Of a stretch of DNA of 64,000 nucleotides, positions 35,700 to 43,945 are shown piece after piece. The notes beneath the pieces were generated by a model. That model made no database searches, was not told the origin of the DNA, and saw nothing but the letters and a program-made list of their open reading frames with translations. The stretch's first letter is position 1. Each line of letters begins with the position of its first letter. The position numbers and the translations under genes were made by a program. Source of the stretch: Clostridioides difficile_D (GTDB lineage Bacteria > Bacillota > Clostridia > Peptostreptococcales > Peptostreptococcaceae); assembly GCA_945861085.1 (NCBI GenBank), contig OX244046.1, positions 3,596,001 through 3,660,000 on the forward strand, read 5' to 3'.

Positions 35700-36090
35700 G
35701 AGGATACATGTATATCTAATAGATTTCTTTACCCACATTTCCTAATGAACCTATACTGTATGTTGGTCTCCAATATCAGGTATTTTCCAGATTTGATTAT
35801 ATAATAATCTCCTCCAGCTAAGAATCCAAAAACTCTTTCTTCTTCATGCTCATAATTAGATAAAAATATTAGAAGTATGTTAACCTTTTCTTTTATATCA
35901 TAGCACATTTTTATATCCATCTATGTCTGGCAATACAATATCCAGGATTACACAATCTAAAACTATACTTTCTATTATCTTCATAGCATCTTCCAACATA
36001 TATACATTAAGACCTCTATTTTAAAAATAAATTTGATTTATTTTTAAAATGTAAACATCATCATTTCCAACCAGTAAGTTGTACATTACA
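35700..36090 (-). pseudogene. Decayed response regulator receiver domain
   Basis: Fragments such as NLLVGNDDVYILK, DAMKIIESIVLDCVILDIVL and FGFLAGGDYYIIKSGKYLILE correspond to receiver-domain landmarks (acidic pair, phosphoacceptor Asp, GADDYxxKP, LxAR) split by stops and frame changes. A 63-codon open piece (35729-35920) is part of it. It is the first recognisable coding remnant downstream of the c-di-GMP-II riboswitch at 36.7 kb, although 560 bases of empty AT-rich sequence lie between them. Confidence 0.65.
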
Positions 36091-36635
36091 CCACTCCATT
36101 CAAAAATATTTTAATCATAGTCTCAAGTTTTAATCATTATAAATTATAATGTTTTATTTTTTATATAATTAGTATTATTATTTTATAATATCTTTACAAA
36201 CTACACTATAATCCTTAAGTATTTTCGAATAATTATTTAATATTGTCTTAAATATTAATATTTATTATTAAATACTAATCAAAGTCTCCGATTGTTGGAA
36301 AATGGAGCTTAAGGTAGTTTTATATCATAAATCTATTATTTTTCTAGAAACTTGTCCATTACCCAGTTTGAGTATTGATTTATGTGATTTATATGGTTAT
36401 AATATAAAATAAATTGTATTATTTTGGTAAATATTTTGTTGCAAAAGGTTTACATTCTGTATCCTAATATTTATGAAAGCATTATTTTCTTATTATAATT
36501 GTATTATATTTTAAAAAAAATTTCCTTTTTCCAACAAAGGGCTACTTTAAAAAAGTTATATTCCATCTATCATTAGAAATCCAACTACCAATATGATAAT
36601 TTTCAAATTTTACAATTCTTTTGTTAATTTTAAAA

Positions 36636-36673
36636 CAAAAAAAGACTATGCAATATAAAAATTATATTCATAG
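36636..36673 (-). terminator. Terminator of the second c-di-GMP-II riboswitch
   Basis: CTATGAATATAA / TATATTGCATAG stem followed on the minus strand by TCTTTTTTTG. The 5' strand of this stem overlaps the 3' strand of the aptamer P1, so ligand binding and termination should be mutually exclusive, which suggests an on-switch (inference). Confidence 0.8.
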
Positions 36674-36746
36674 CCGGTTGCACCACTAACTCCATATACC
36701 TCTAGATGCCCAATAATAAGATATACTTCTCAGTTTCTAAAATATT
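36668..36746 (-). promoter_or_regulatory. c-di-GMP-II riboswitch aptamer without an intact target gene
   Basis: Minus strand: GAAACTGAGAAGTATATCTT, ATTGGGCATCTAGAGGTATA, GGAGTTAGTGGTGCAACCGG. Signature segments match the aptamer at 6255-6346 nearly base for base (GAAACTG.GAAGTATATCTTA, TGGGCA, GGAGTTAGT.GTGCAACC). From memory, strain 630 has a predicted class II switch near CD3267, consistent with this position. The 36111-36636 stretch downstream has no open gene. Confidence 0.9.
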
Positions 36747-36901
36747 TTTATTAAAAATCTTTAATATGTTTTGGTAAATTTCTTTTTTATTCTAACATTG
36801 TAATATTATTTTGTCAATATTTCCATATTTTTTAGATATAATGTACTAAAATATTTATTATCTCTAAAAATATTTATACTTATATCACCAATAATAGACA
36901 A

Positions 36902-36949
36902 TACCCTGCAAGTTATAGCAACATTTTTATGAGCTTATCTTGCAGGGTA
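36902..36949 (-). terminator. Terminator of pstS
   Basis: GC-containing stem TACCCTGCAAG / CTTGCAGGGTA with a 26-base loop, 32 bases downstream of the pstS stop. The T-run is weak. Confidence 0.7.
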
Positions 36950-36980
36950 CTATATATTTATCTTATATTAAATATTCATC

Positions 36981-37814
36981 TTACTTATTAACTTTAATAA
37001 ATCCTTTTTCTGAAACAAGTGCTTGTCCTTCATCACTCAATATATAATCTATTAAAGCTTTTCCTTTTTCTGATAAATTATCTTCCTTATTAACTAATAT
37101 AAATGGTCTTGATATTGGATATTTATTATCTATTACATTTGCATCAGTTGGTTCAACATCATTCACTTTTAAACTATTCACTTTCTCATCAACATATCCA
37201 AATGATATATATCCTATAGCATTTTCATTTCCTTCAACTGTAGTTTTTATATTTCCTGAACCATCACTTATTTGTGCATCTTTACTTAATTCTTCTGATT
37301 CAAATCCTACAATTTCTTGGAATCCATCTCTAGTTCCTGAACCTTCTTCTCTTGATACTATTACTATTGGTGCATCATTTCCTCCTACTTCTTTCCAGTT
37401 AGTTATCTTTCCTGTATATATACCTTTAACTTGGTCCATTGTTAGATTTTTTACTGGGTTAGCAGTATTAGTTATCAATGCTATACCATCTATTGCTATC
37501 TTAGTTTCCTTTAATCCAGCACTTTTTTCTTCATCTTTTAAATCTCTTGAACTCATTCCTATTTCAGATGTTCCTTCTATAGCATTTTTTATACCTCCAG
37601 AAGAACCAATTTGTTGTACTTCTACGCTAACACCTTCATTTTTCTCCTGAAACTTTTCTCCAATAGTTTCCATAAGGGGACCTATTGAAGTCGAACCTGA
37701 AACAGAAACTTTACTTGAATCTCCTGAACCTCCTGAGTTAGAACCACATCCTACTGCTAAAGCTCCAACTAACATTGTACTAGCTAAAAGAACTCCTATT
37801 TTCTTTTTAAACAT
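36981..37814 (-). CDS. pstS: Phosphate-binding lipoprotein PstS
   Basis: 277 residues. Lipoprotein signal with lipobox LVGALAVGC (Cys23), serine-rich linker, then the phosphate-binding domain: VSVSGSTSIGPLMETIGEKF, IGSSGGIKNAIEGTSEIGMSS (read as GSSGGIKNAIEGT and IGMSSRDL) and VSREEGSGTRDGFQE. It delivers phosphate to PstCA. Here it is a separate transcription unit, 9.5 kb upstream of pstC on the same strand, with its own Pho-box-like repeats. Confidence 0.96.
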   Translation of the reverse strand: MFKKKIGVLLASTMLVGALAVGCGSNSGGSGDSSKVSVSGSTSIGPLMETIGEKFQEKNEGVSVEVQQIGSSGGIKNAIEGTSEIGMSSRDLKDEEKSAGLKETKIAIDGIALITNTANPVKNLTMDQVKGIYTGKITNWKEVGGNDAPIVIVSREEGSGTRDGFQEIVGFESEELSKDAQISDGSGNIKTTVEGNENAIGYISFGYVDEKVNSLKVNDVEPTDANVIDNKYPISRPFILVNKEDNLSEKGKALIDYILSDEGQALVSEKGFIKVNK

Positions 37815-37907
37815 TTTACTTACCCCCGCTTATATTTTAATTTTTTTCTTGTCATATTCTCTATATTTTAATAATACATATTTTTTGTTAAGTGAATATT
37901 AGAGCGA

Positions 37908-37944
37908 GGTTAAGTAAGTGTAAATATTGTTAAATACATGTAAA
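37908..37944 (-). promoter_or_regulatory. Pho-box-like repeats upstream of pstS
   Basis: Four hexamers on the minus strand, TTTACA, TTAACA, TTTACA, TTAACC, with starts 11, 9 and 11 bases apart (plus-strand 37939, 37928, 37919, 37908). They lie 95-130 bases upstream of the start codon. This is the PhoP/PhoB direct-repeat pattern. Confidence 0.72.
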
Positions 37945-38071
37945 AATTTAATTTTATATGGTATATTCTCAATTGAATTAATTTTTTAAAGCTATTTTAA
38001 TATCATATGAATATAATACACTATCTAGTATTATTATAAATTTTTAATGACACTATTAATTTATCGTATTT

Positions 38072-39856
38072 CTATAACTCTTTTTCTAGTCTATTAACTA
38101 AACTACCAAATACATTTAGAGCTTCCTCTATAGATTCTTTTTTCGCCATATCTACACCAGCAGATTTTAATTGTTCTAAAGGATATTCTGACCCTCCACT
38201 TTTTAAGAAGTTTATATATCTATCTACAGCAGTACTGCCTTCTGAAAGTATCTGTTGACTTAAAGCACTTGCAGCTGAAAATCCTGTAGCATATTTATAC
38301 ACATAGAAATTTGAATAAAAATGAGGAATTCTAGCCCATTCTATTCCTATTTGTTTATCTACTATTGCAGATTTTCCATAATACTTTTCATTTAATTTAT
38401 AGTATATGTCAGTAAATTCATCAGCAGTAAGCGGCTCTCCATTCTCTACCTTTGCATGTACAATTTTTTCAAACTCAGCAAACATAGTTTGTCTATGAAC
38501 TGTAGTTCTAAATTGTTCTAAATAATAATTTAATAGGTATATAGTTTCATCTTTAGACTTAGAATTTTCTAATAAATAATTTATAAGAAGTAATTCATTC
38601 AATGTAGATGCAACTTCTGCAACGAATATCTTATAATCTGAATATAAAAACGGTTGACTGGTTCTTGAATAATGACTATGGACAGAGTGACCTAATTCAT
38701 GAATTAAAGTAAATAAAGAATTAAGGTCATTTTTATAACTCATTAATATATAAGGATGCGAATCATAACTTCCCCAAGAATAAGCGCCTCCTTTTTTACC
38801 TTCATTATCATATACATCAATCCAACCTTCATCAAAAGCACTTTTTACAACTTTCAAATACTCTTCTCCTAAAGGCTTAAGTGCATCTAATATAATATTC
38901 TGCGCTTTATCATATGGTATATCCATGTCAAACTTATCTGTTAAAGGAACATATAAATCATACATGTGTATTTCATTTAACCCTAAAAATTTCTTTTTAA
39001 GTTCAACATATTTATTTAAAATAGGAAGACTTTCATCTATAGCTGATATAAGATTATTGTAGACATCCAAACTTACATCATCTGAAAATAAAGATGCTTC
39101 TATTGCTGAATTATACTTTCTAGTTTTGGCGTAAAATATTTCTGACTTTATTCCACCATAAAGTGTTGATGCAAATGTATTTTTATATTTCTCATAAGTC
39201 GAAAATTCACCTTCAAAAGCGTCTTTTCTAACTCTACTATTTTTACTTTTTATAAATAAAGAGTAATTTGAATGAGAAAGCTTAACCTTATTACCCTCTT
39301 CATCTTCTATTTCAGGAAATTCCATATCTGCATATGCTAACATATCGTATACATTTTCTGGAACTGTTGATAATTCTGATGTAGCTGCAAGTATTTCTTC
39401 TTCTCTCTCACTCAAAGTATGTGGTTTATCTCTTAATATATCCTTTATATATTTTGTATAAAAAGATAACTTCTCATCTTTTAAATATTCATTTAACTTA
39501 TTTTCTTCTATAGCCAGTATTTCTGGAACTATATAAGAGGTAGCCACACCCAAATCAGTAGATAGCATTTCTGCCTTAGTAGCTCTTCCTTGATTATCAT
39601 TGATTCTAGTATCTTCATGTTGTTTCATATGAGTATATACATATAGATTTTGAACAATTCTAGATGCATTTTCAGAGATATTTAATACTTTATATAAATT
39701 CTCCTTACTCTCAGAAAGTTTCCCTTTATATTCTTTTACTTCTTGGATAAGATTTTTTACTTTGCTTATGTCTTTTTCTATTTCATCTTTACTGGAATAC
39801 ATCTTATCTATCTTCCACTTATATTTTTCTTCTATTGTACTTCTATCAGTTCCCAT
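38072..39856 (-). CDS. pepF: Oligoendopeptidase F (M3B metallopeptidase)
   Basis: 594 residues from ATG 39856 (MGTDRSTIEEKYKW), GAGGTG upstream. Zinc site HELGHSVHSHY in the context LFTLIHELGHSVH, plus the PepF C-terminal region WARIPHFYSNFYVYKYATG. Cytoplasmic enzyme that cleaves 7-17 residue peptides. Stand-alone gene. Confidence 0.94.
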   Translation of the reverse strand: MGTDRSTIEEKYKWKIDKMYSSKDEIEKDISKVKNLIQEVKEYKGKLSESKENLYKVLNISENASRIVQNLYVYTHMKQHEDTRINDNQGRATKAEMLSTDLGVATSYIVPEILAIEENKLNEYLKDEKLSFYTKYIKDILRDKPHTLSEREEEILAATSELSTVPENVYDMLAYADMEFPEIEDEEGNKVKLSHSNYSLFIKSKNSRVRKDAFEGEFSTYEKYKNTFASTLYGGIKSEIFYAKTRKYNSAIEASLFSDDVSLDVYNNLISAIDESLPILNKYVELKKKFLGLNEIHMYDLYVPLTDKFDMDIPYDKAQNIILDALKPLGEEYLKVVKSAFDEGWIDVYDNEGKKGGAYSWGSYDSHPYILMSYKNDLNSLFTLIHELGHSVHSHYSRTSQPFLYSDYKIFVAEVASTLNELLLINYLLENSKSKDETIYLLNYYLEQFRTTVHRQTMFAEFEKIVHAKVENGEPLTADEFTDIYYKLNEKYYGKSAIVDKQIGIEWARIPHFYSNFYVYKYATGFSAASALSQQILSEGSTAVDRYINFLKSGGSEYPLEQLKSAGVDMAKKESIEEALNVFGSLVNRLEKEL

Positions 39857-39921
39857 ATCATACACCTCTATTTTAATTTGTTTTATATTTTATTCACTTT
39901 ACAAAATATATTGTATATATT

Positions 39922-40587
39922 TTAGTCCAAATAATCTACATTTATTACTCCTTCTATCATATTTATTTCTTTCATAACATCATGTAAATGGATTCTCTTA
40001 CCATAAGATACAAAAAAATTGACCTTCCAGTATTCCTCATTACGACATTCTATTTCCATGTTTCTTACAATAAGCTGATTTTTTTCAAATTTATCATATA
40101 AAAAAGGTATAGAATCTAAATTGCTTAATTTTAATATCAACACATTTTTTTCTTGGCTAAATAAAAATGTATTGATTATTCTAAGCACAAACAATGCTAT
40201 CATTACAAATAATCCACCTAAAATAGATAATTCATAATAACCATAACCTACTGCTATACCAATACATGCAGTTGCCCACATTCCAGCAGCTGTAGTAAGC
40301 CCTTTTACTCCACCTTTATTTTTTAAGATTGCACCTGCACCTAAAAAACCAATTCCAGATAATACTTGAGCAGGCATTCTTGCTGGGTCAGCATTTGTAT
40401 ACAAATTATAATCAAAAAATAACTGAATCGACGTTATTGAAACAATACAAGAACCTATTGCAATTAATATATGTGTCCTAAATCCTGCAAACTGTCTTAT
40501 TTTTTCTCTCTCTATCCCTATTATTCCTCCTATTATTAAGGCTAATAGTAACCTTATTGCTATCTCCTTACTTCCTATATCAACCAT
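39922..40587 (-). CDS. MgtC/SapB family membrane protein
   Basis: 221 residues from ATG 40587 (GGAGGG upstream). Membrane segments in the first 140 residues with the family hallmark GIIGIEREKIRQFAGFRTH, VLSGIGFLGAGAILKNKG and GLTTAAGMWATACIGIAVG. The C-terminal 80 residues resemble the ACT-like cytoplasmic domain. MgtC proteins are linked to growth in low magnesium and ATP synthase modulation in some pathogens; the role here is unproven. Confidence 0.88.
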   Translation of the reverse strand: MVDIGSKEIAIRLLLALIIGGIIGIEREKIRQFAGFRTHILIAIGSCIVSITSIQLFFDYNLYTNADPARMPAQVLSGIGFLGAGAILKNKGGVKGLTTAAGMWATACIGIAVGYGYYELSILGGLFVMIALFVLRIINTFLFSQEKNVLILKLSNLDSIPFLYDKFEKNQLIVRNMEIECRNEEYWKVNFFVSYGKRIHLHDVMKEINMIEGVINVDYLD

Positions 40588-40716
40588 AATATAAAACCCT
40601 CCTGACTTAATCACAACTTATGTCCTACAGATAATTTACACATCAGAAATATTATTTTATATCTTAATATTATTATTAATATATGTAAAATATAGCTATC
40701 TGTTAATTTTTGATAC

Positions 40717-40738
40717 AAAAAAACCCACAACTGTGGGC
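40717..40738 (-). terminator. Terminator of the Spo0E-like gene
   Basis: AGCCCACAGTTGTGGGTTTTTTTG on the minus strand, directly at the stop codon. Confidence 0.85.
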
Positions 40739-40899
40739 TATTTGCTTAGGTACATGTATTTATTTATTAATATATCTATTTTCTTACTCGATTCTACTAA
40801 CTCTTCTTGAAATATTTCTGGATATTCTATGTATGTATTTATCTCTTCTCTAACTGCTTCAATCTCATTTTTTAACGCTTCTAATTCATTGTTCGCCAT
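40738..40899 (-). CDS. Spo0E-like aspartyl-phosphate phosphatase
   Basis: 53 residues from ATG 40899 (MANNELEALKNEIEAVREEI), GGTGAT upstream. The C-terminal SSKKIDILINKYMYL matches the Spo0E signature SxxxDxLIxxY, and the short two-helix size is typical. Members dephosphorylate Spo0A~P and delay sporulation in Bacillus. C. difficile is known to carry a Spo0E orthologue in this region (CD3271, from memory). It is transcribed alone. Confidence 0.85.
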   Translation of the reverse strand: MANNELEALKNEIEAVREEINTYIEYPEIFQEELVESSKKIDILINKYMYLSK

Positions 40900-40976
40900 A
40901 ATAATCACCACTATTACAAATTTGTATATTTTTATATACATTTTATCAAACAATATTATATTTTGTCAATATTATG

Positions 40977-41486
40977 TCAATAAAACTTACTATAAAAGTG
41001 CTTTAATTTAGGTATTGTATACCTAGACACTAAACCTACAAACATACCAGTTACTAATGATGCCATTAACATAAATGGTAAGTATCCTATAGCAAGTATA
41101 TTTTCTATAATTAAACTTGCAACTATTAATTGACCTATATTATGCCCTATTGCACCTATAATGCTTATCCCTATCATTGATAAACCTTTTATTTTACTTG
41201 CTAAATACATAAACAAAAGACTTAGATAAGCTCCTCCTATACTAAATAATAGATATGATAAAGGGCCTGCGAATATTGATGACAAAATTACCCTGATAGT
41301 AACAATTATAACAGTATCTTTGACACCTAACAACATCAATGAAATTAAAGTTATAATATTACTCAAACCCAATTTCGCCCCTGGAAATATAACTATAAGA
41401 GGATTTGGTATATATGTCTCTAATACATATAAAGCTAAACTATACCCTATCATAAGACCTAAAAATGTCATTTTTCTAGTTTTCAT
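40977..41486 (-). CDS. Gx transporter family / heptaprenyl diphosphate synthase component I-like membrane protein
   Basis: 169 residues, about five membrane segments, with YVLETYIPNPLIVIFPGAKLG (read as PNPLIVIFPGAKLGLSN) and GAIGHNIGQLIVA. This is the Gx/HepI family of small membrane proteins related to ECF-type substrate components. Function and substrate uncertain. Confidence 0.82.
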   Translation of the reverse strand: MKTRKMTFLGLMIGYSLALYVLETYIPNPLIVIFPGAKLGLSNIITLISLMLLGVKDTVIIVTIRVILSSIFAGPLSYLLFSIGGAYLSLLFMYLASKIKGLSMIGISIIGAIGHNIGQLIVASLIIENILAIGYLPFMLMASLVTGMFVGLVSRYTIPKLKHFYSKFY

Positions 41487-41659
41487 TAAGTTAACTCCTC
41501 CAAATTTTATCTATCATATTACATTATAATACAAAATATATAAAAACACCTAATTTAGACTAAAATATTTTTTAATCTGTTTAGAATAAATATTAGTTAT
41601 TTCAACGTACAATTGCCTCTATAATTCTTGACTTTTTGCATCATACTTGTTACAATTTT

Positions 41660-41679
41660 AATGATAATGAATTTCATTA
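41660..41679 (+). promoter_or_regulatory. Fur-box-like operator upstream of feoA
   Basis: AATGATAATGAATTTCATTA, with the palindrome TAATGA-ATT-TCATTA, immediately upstream of the feoA ribosome site. It resembles the Fur consensus GATAATGATAATCATTATC. Iron repression of feoAB is expected. Confidence 0.7.
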
Positions 41680-41692
41680 GGAGGTGTTAATA

Positions 41693-41911
41693 ATGACTGT
41701 TTACGATTTAAAAATAGGAGAAAAAGGACTTATTAATAGTATAGATGGAAACATTAAATTATCTAAAAGATTACTTGCACTTGGATGTATAAATAGTACT
41801 GAAATAGAAGTTAAAAAGGTTGCTCCATTTGGAGACCCAATTATAATTAGATTTAGAGGTTTTGACCTTGCCATTAGAAAATCTGATGCTAAAAATATTT
41901 CTTTACAATAA
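41693..41911 (+). CDS. feoA: FeoA, ferrous iron transport accessory protein
   Basis: 72 residues from ATG 41693 (AGGAGGTG upstream). SH3-like FeoA domain: LKIGEKGLINSI, RLLALGCINSTEIEV, APFGDPIIIRFRGFDLAIRK. It acts with FeoB in Fe2+ import. 17 bases precede the feoB GTG start. Confidence 0.95.
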   Translation: MTVYDLKIGEKGLINSIDGNIKLSKRLLALGCINSTEIEVKKVAPFGDPIIIRFRGFDLAIRKSDAKNISLQ

Positions 41912-41928
41912 TAGAGGAGGAGCTACCT

Positions 41929-43869
41929 GTGATTAATGTAGCATTATTAGGAAACCCAAATGTCGGTAAAACTACTGTTTTCAACCTACTTACAGGTTCA
42001 AATCAATATGTAGGTAACTGGCCTGGTGTTACTATAGAAAAAAAAGAAGGATTTCTTGGGAAAGAAATAAAAGTTGTAGATTTACCTGGTATATATGCAA
42101 TGGATACTTTCTCAAACGAAGAAAAGGTTTCTAAATCATATTTAGAAAATGAAGATGTCGATGTAATAGTAAATGTAGTTGATGCCTCTAATTTATCAAG
42201 AAACCTTTACCTAACAACTCAACTTATGCAATTTAACAAACCTATAGTTATACTGCTTAATATGTTAGACATTGCAGAATCTAAGGGAGTTAATATAGAT
42301 GCTAAAAAACTAGGCGAAGAACTTGGAGTAATTGTTGTTCCAATTATAGCAAAAAAGAAAAATGGCGTTGAGAGAATAGAAGGAGAAATTAAAGGAGCTA
42401 CACAAAAAGCTTTTATATATCAGAAAAACTTTGGAAGTGAAACAGAAACATATAAAAAATTAGAATCCATTTTATCAAGATGTACAAAAACTACATACAT
42501 TCAGAAAAAATCTATCAGTGATAAAATAGACAATATAGTTTTAAATCCTATATTAGCCTATCCGATATTTATTGGTGTATTGTTCCTCTTATTTAAATTT
42601 ACCTTTGATTGGGTTGGAGGACCACTACAAGAGGGCTTTGCTGGTCTTATAGAAGCTTATATTTCTGCACCTGTTAGTGGTATATTATCCAACTCTAGCC
42701 CATGGTTTAAGTCACTTATAGTTGATGGAATAATTGGAGGTGTTGGTGGTACTTTACCATTCTTCCCTTTAATATTTACATTATTCTTTGGTATATCGTT
42801 GTTTGAAGATAGTGGATATATGTCAAGAACAGCATTTTTAATGGATAAGATTATGAGAAAGGTTGGTCTATCTGGTAAAGCTTTTATACCTATAGTTATG
42901 GGTATGGGATGTTCTTCTCCAGCTATAATGGCAACTAGAACATTAGAAAGTGAAAAAGATAGAAGAGTTACAGCTCTTATTGCACCACTTATGACTTGCG
43001 GAGCAAAGCTACCTATATATGCACTATTTGTAGCTATATTCTTTCCACATAATGCTGCCTTAGTAACTACATCACTATACTTAGTTGGTATAGTTATGGC
43101 AATTGTAATTGCATTATTCTTAAATAAGACAGCATTTAAAACAGAGGCTGAACCATTTATACTAGAATTGCCAGAATATAGAATACCTACTATAAGTGCA
43201 CTTATTAAAAATACATGGAATAAATCAAAAGGTTTCTTGATAAGAGTTGTTACTGTCATGTTTGCAATGTCAGTCGTAATTTGGGGACTTTCTTCATTCA
43301 ATGTTTTTGGATATACAGAAGATATAAATGTAAGCTTCTTGGCTACTCTAGGGCACATTATATCTCCTATATTCAAACCTCTTGGTTTTGATGATTGGAG
43401 AACTTCAGTTGCCATTTTAAGTGGTCTTGGAGCAAAAGAAATCGTAGTGAACTCTTTAAATATACTATATGGTAATCTGACTGTTGTATTGCCAACAATA
43501 TTTAATGGAGTTACTGCATATACTTTCTTGATATTTACTGCTTTATATACTCCATGTATAGCTGCACTTGCAACTATGAAAAAAGAATATGGCAATAAAA
43601 TGATGTTTGCATCATTTGCATATCAGTTTATACTAGCATGGATAATGGCTTTTATAGTCAAAGGTATAGGTGGAGTATTATTTATGGGTAATTCAATAAT
43701 GGAGGCTTTGATAGGTGGAATAATTATAGTCCTTGCACTTTTTATTTTATTTAATAAATTCAAGTCTACAAATAACAAAAGTGGCTGTAGTGGATGTTCT
43801 GGTTGCTCTGGATGTCCAGGTTCTTGCTCAAGTGAGGAAGATAGTAATAAAAAAAGTAGTACACATTAA
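41929..43869 (+). CDS. feoB: FeoB, ferrous iron transporter with fused Cys-rich tail
   Basis: 646 residues from GTG 41929 with GAGGAGGAG upstream. The N-terminal G domain has GNPNVGKTT (8-16), VDLPGIYAMD and LLNMLDIAE; Gate domains contain PIVMGMGCSSPAIMATRTLE and MTCGAKLPIYALF. The last 25 residues are a Cys-rich tail SGCSGCSGCSGCPGSC, a short version of the separate FeoB-associated Cys-rich protein of other Firmicutes. Imports Fe2+ under anaerobic conditions. Confidence 0.95.
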   Translation: MINVALLGNPNVGKTTVFNLLTGSNQYVGNWPGVTIEKKEGFLGKEIKVVDLPGIYAMDTFSNEEKVSKSYLENEDVDVIVNVVDASNLSRNLYLTTQLMQFNKPIVILLNMLDIAESKGVNIDAKKLGEELGVIVVPIIAKKKNGVERIEGEIKGATQKAFIYQKNFGSETETYKKLESILSRCTKTTYIQKKSISDKIDNIVLNPILAYPIFIGVLFLLFKFTFDWVGGPLQEGFAGLIEAYISAPVSGILSNSSPWFKSLIVDGIIGGVGGTLPFFPLIFTLFFGISLFEDSGYMSRTAFLMDKIMRKVGLSGKAFIPIVMGMGCSSPAIMATRTLESEKDRRVTALIAPLMTCGAKLPIYALFVAIFFPHNAALVTTSLYLVGIVMAIVIALFLNKTAFKTEAEPFILELPEYRIPTISALIKNTWNKSKGFLIRVVTVMFAMSVVIWGLSSFNVFGYTEDINVSFLATLGHIISPIFKPLGFDDWRTSVAILSGLGAKEIVVNSLNILYGNLTVVLPTIFNGVTAYTFLIFTALYTPCIAALATMKKEYGNKMMFASFAYQFILAWIMAFIVKGIGGVLFMGNSIMEALIGGIIIVLALFILFNKFKSTNNKSGCSGCSGCSGCPGSCSSEEDSNKKSSTH

Positions 43870-43895
43870 CATGTAAATGTTTTAATTTTAAAATA

Positions 43896-43945
43896 AGAAG
43901 CTATCACACAAGCAATTTTAAATTGCAGTGTGACAGCTTCTTTTT
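43896..43945. terminator. Bidirectional terminator between feoB and the SIS-domain gene
   Basis: AAGAAGCTATCACAC / GTGTGACAGCTTCTT stem (one bulge) with an AT-rich loop and T-runs at both ends. Confidence 0.85.

Noticed and set aside
35155..36110. Sequencing-error frameshifts in an otherwise intact two-component pair
   Set aside because: Several stops and frame changes are spread over both genes and large parts are missing, while neighbouring genes are clean. Decay is more likely than error.
42657..43595. 312-codon minus-strand ORF opposite feoB
   Set aside because: Shadow of feoB on the other strand; the plus frame has all FeoB motifs and a ribosome site.
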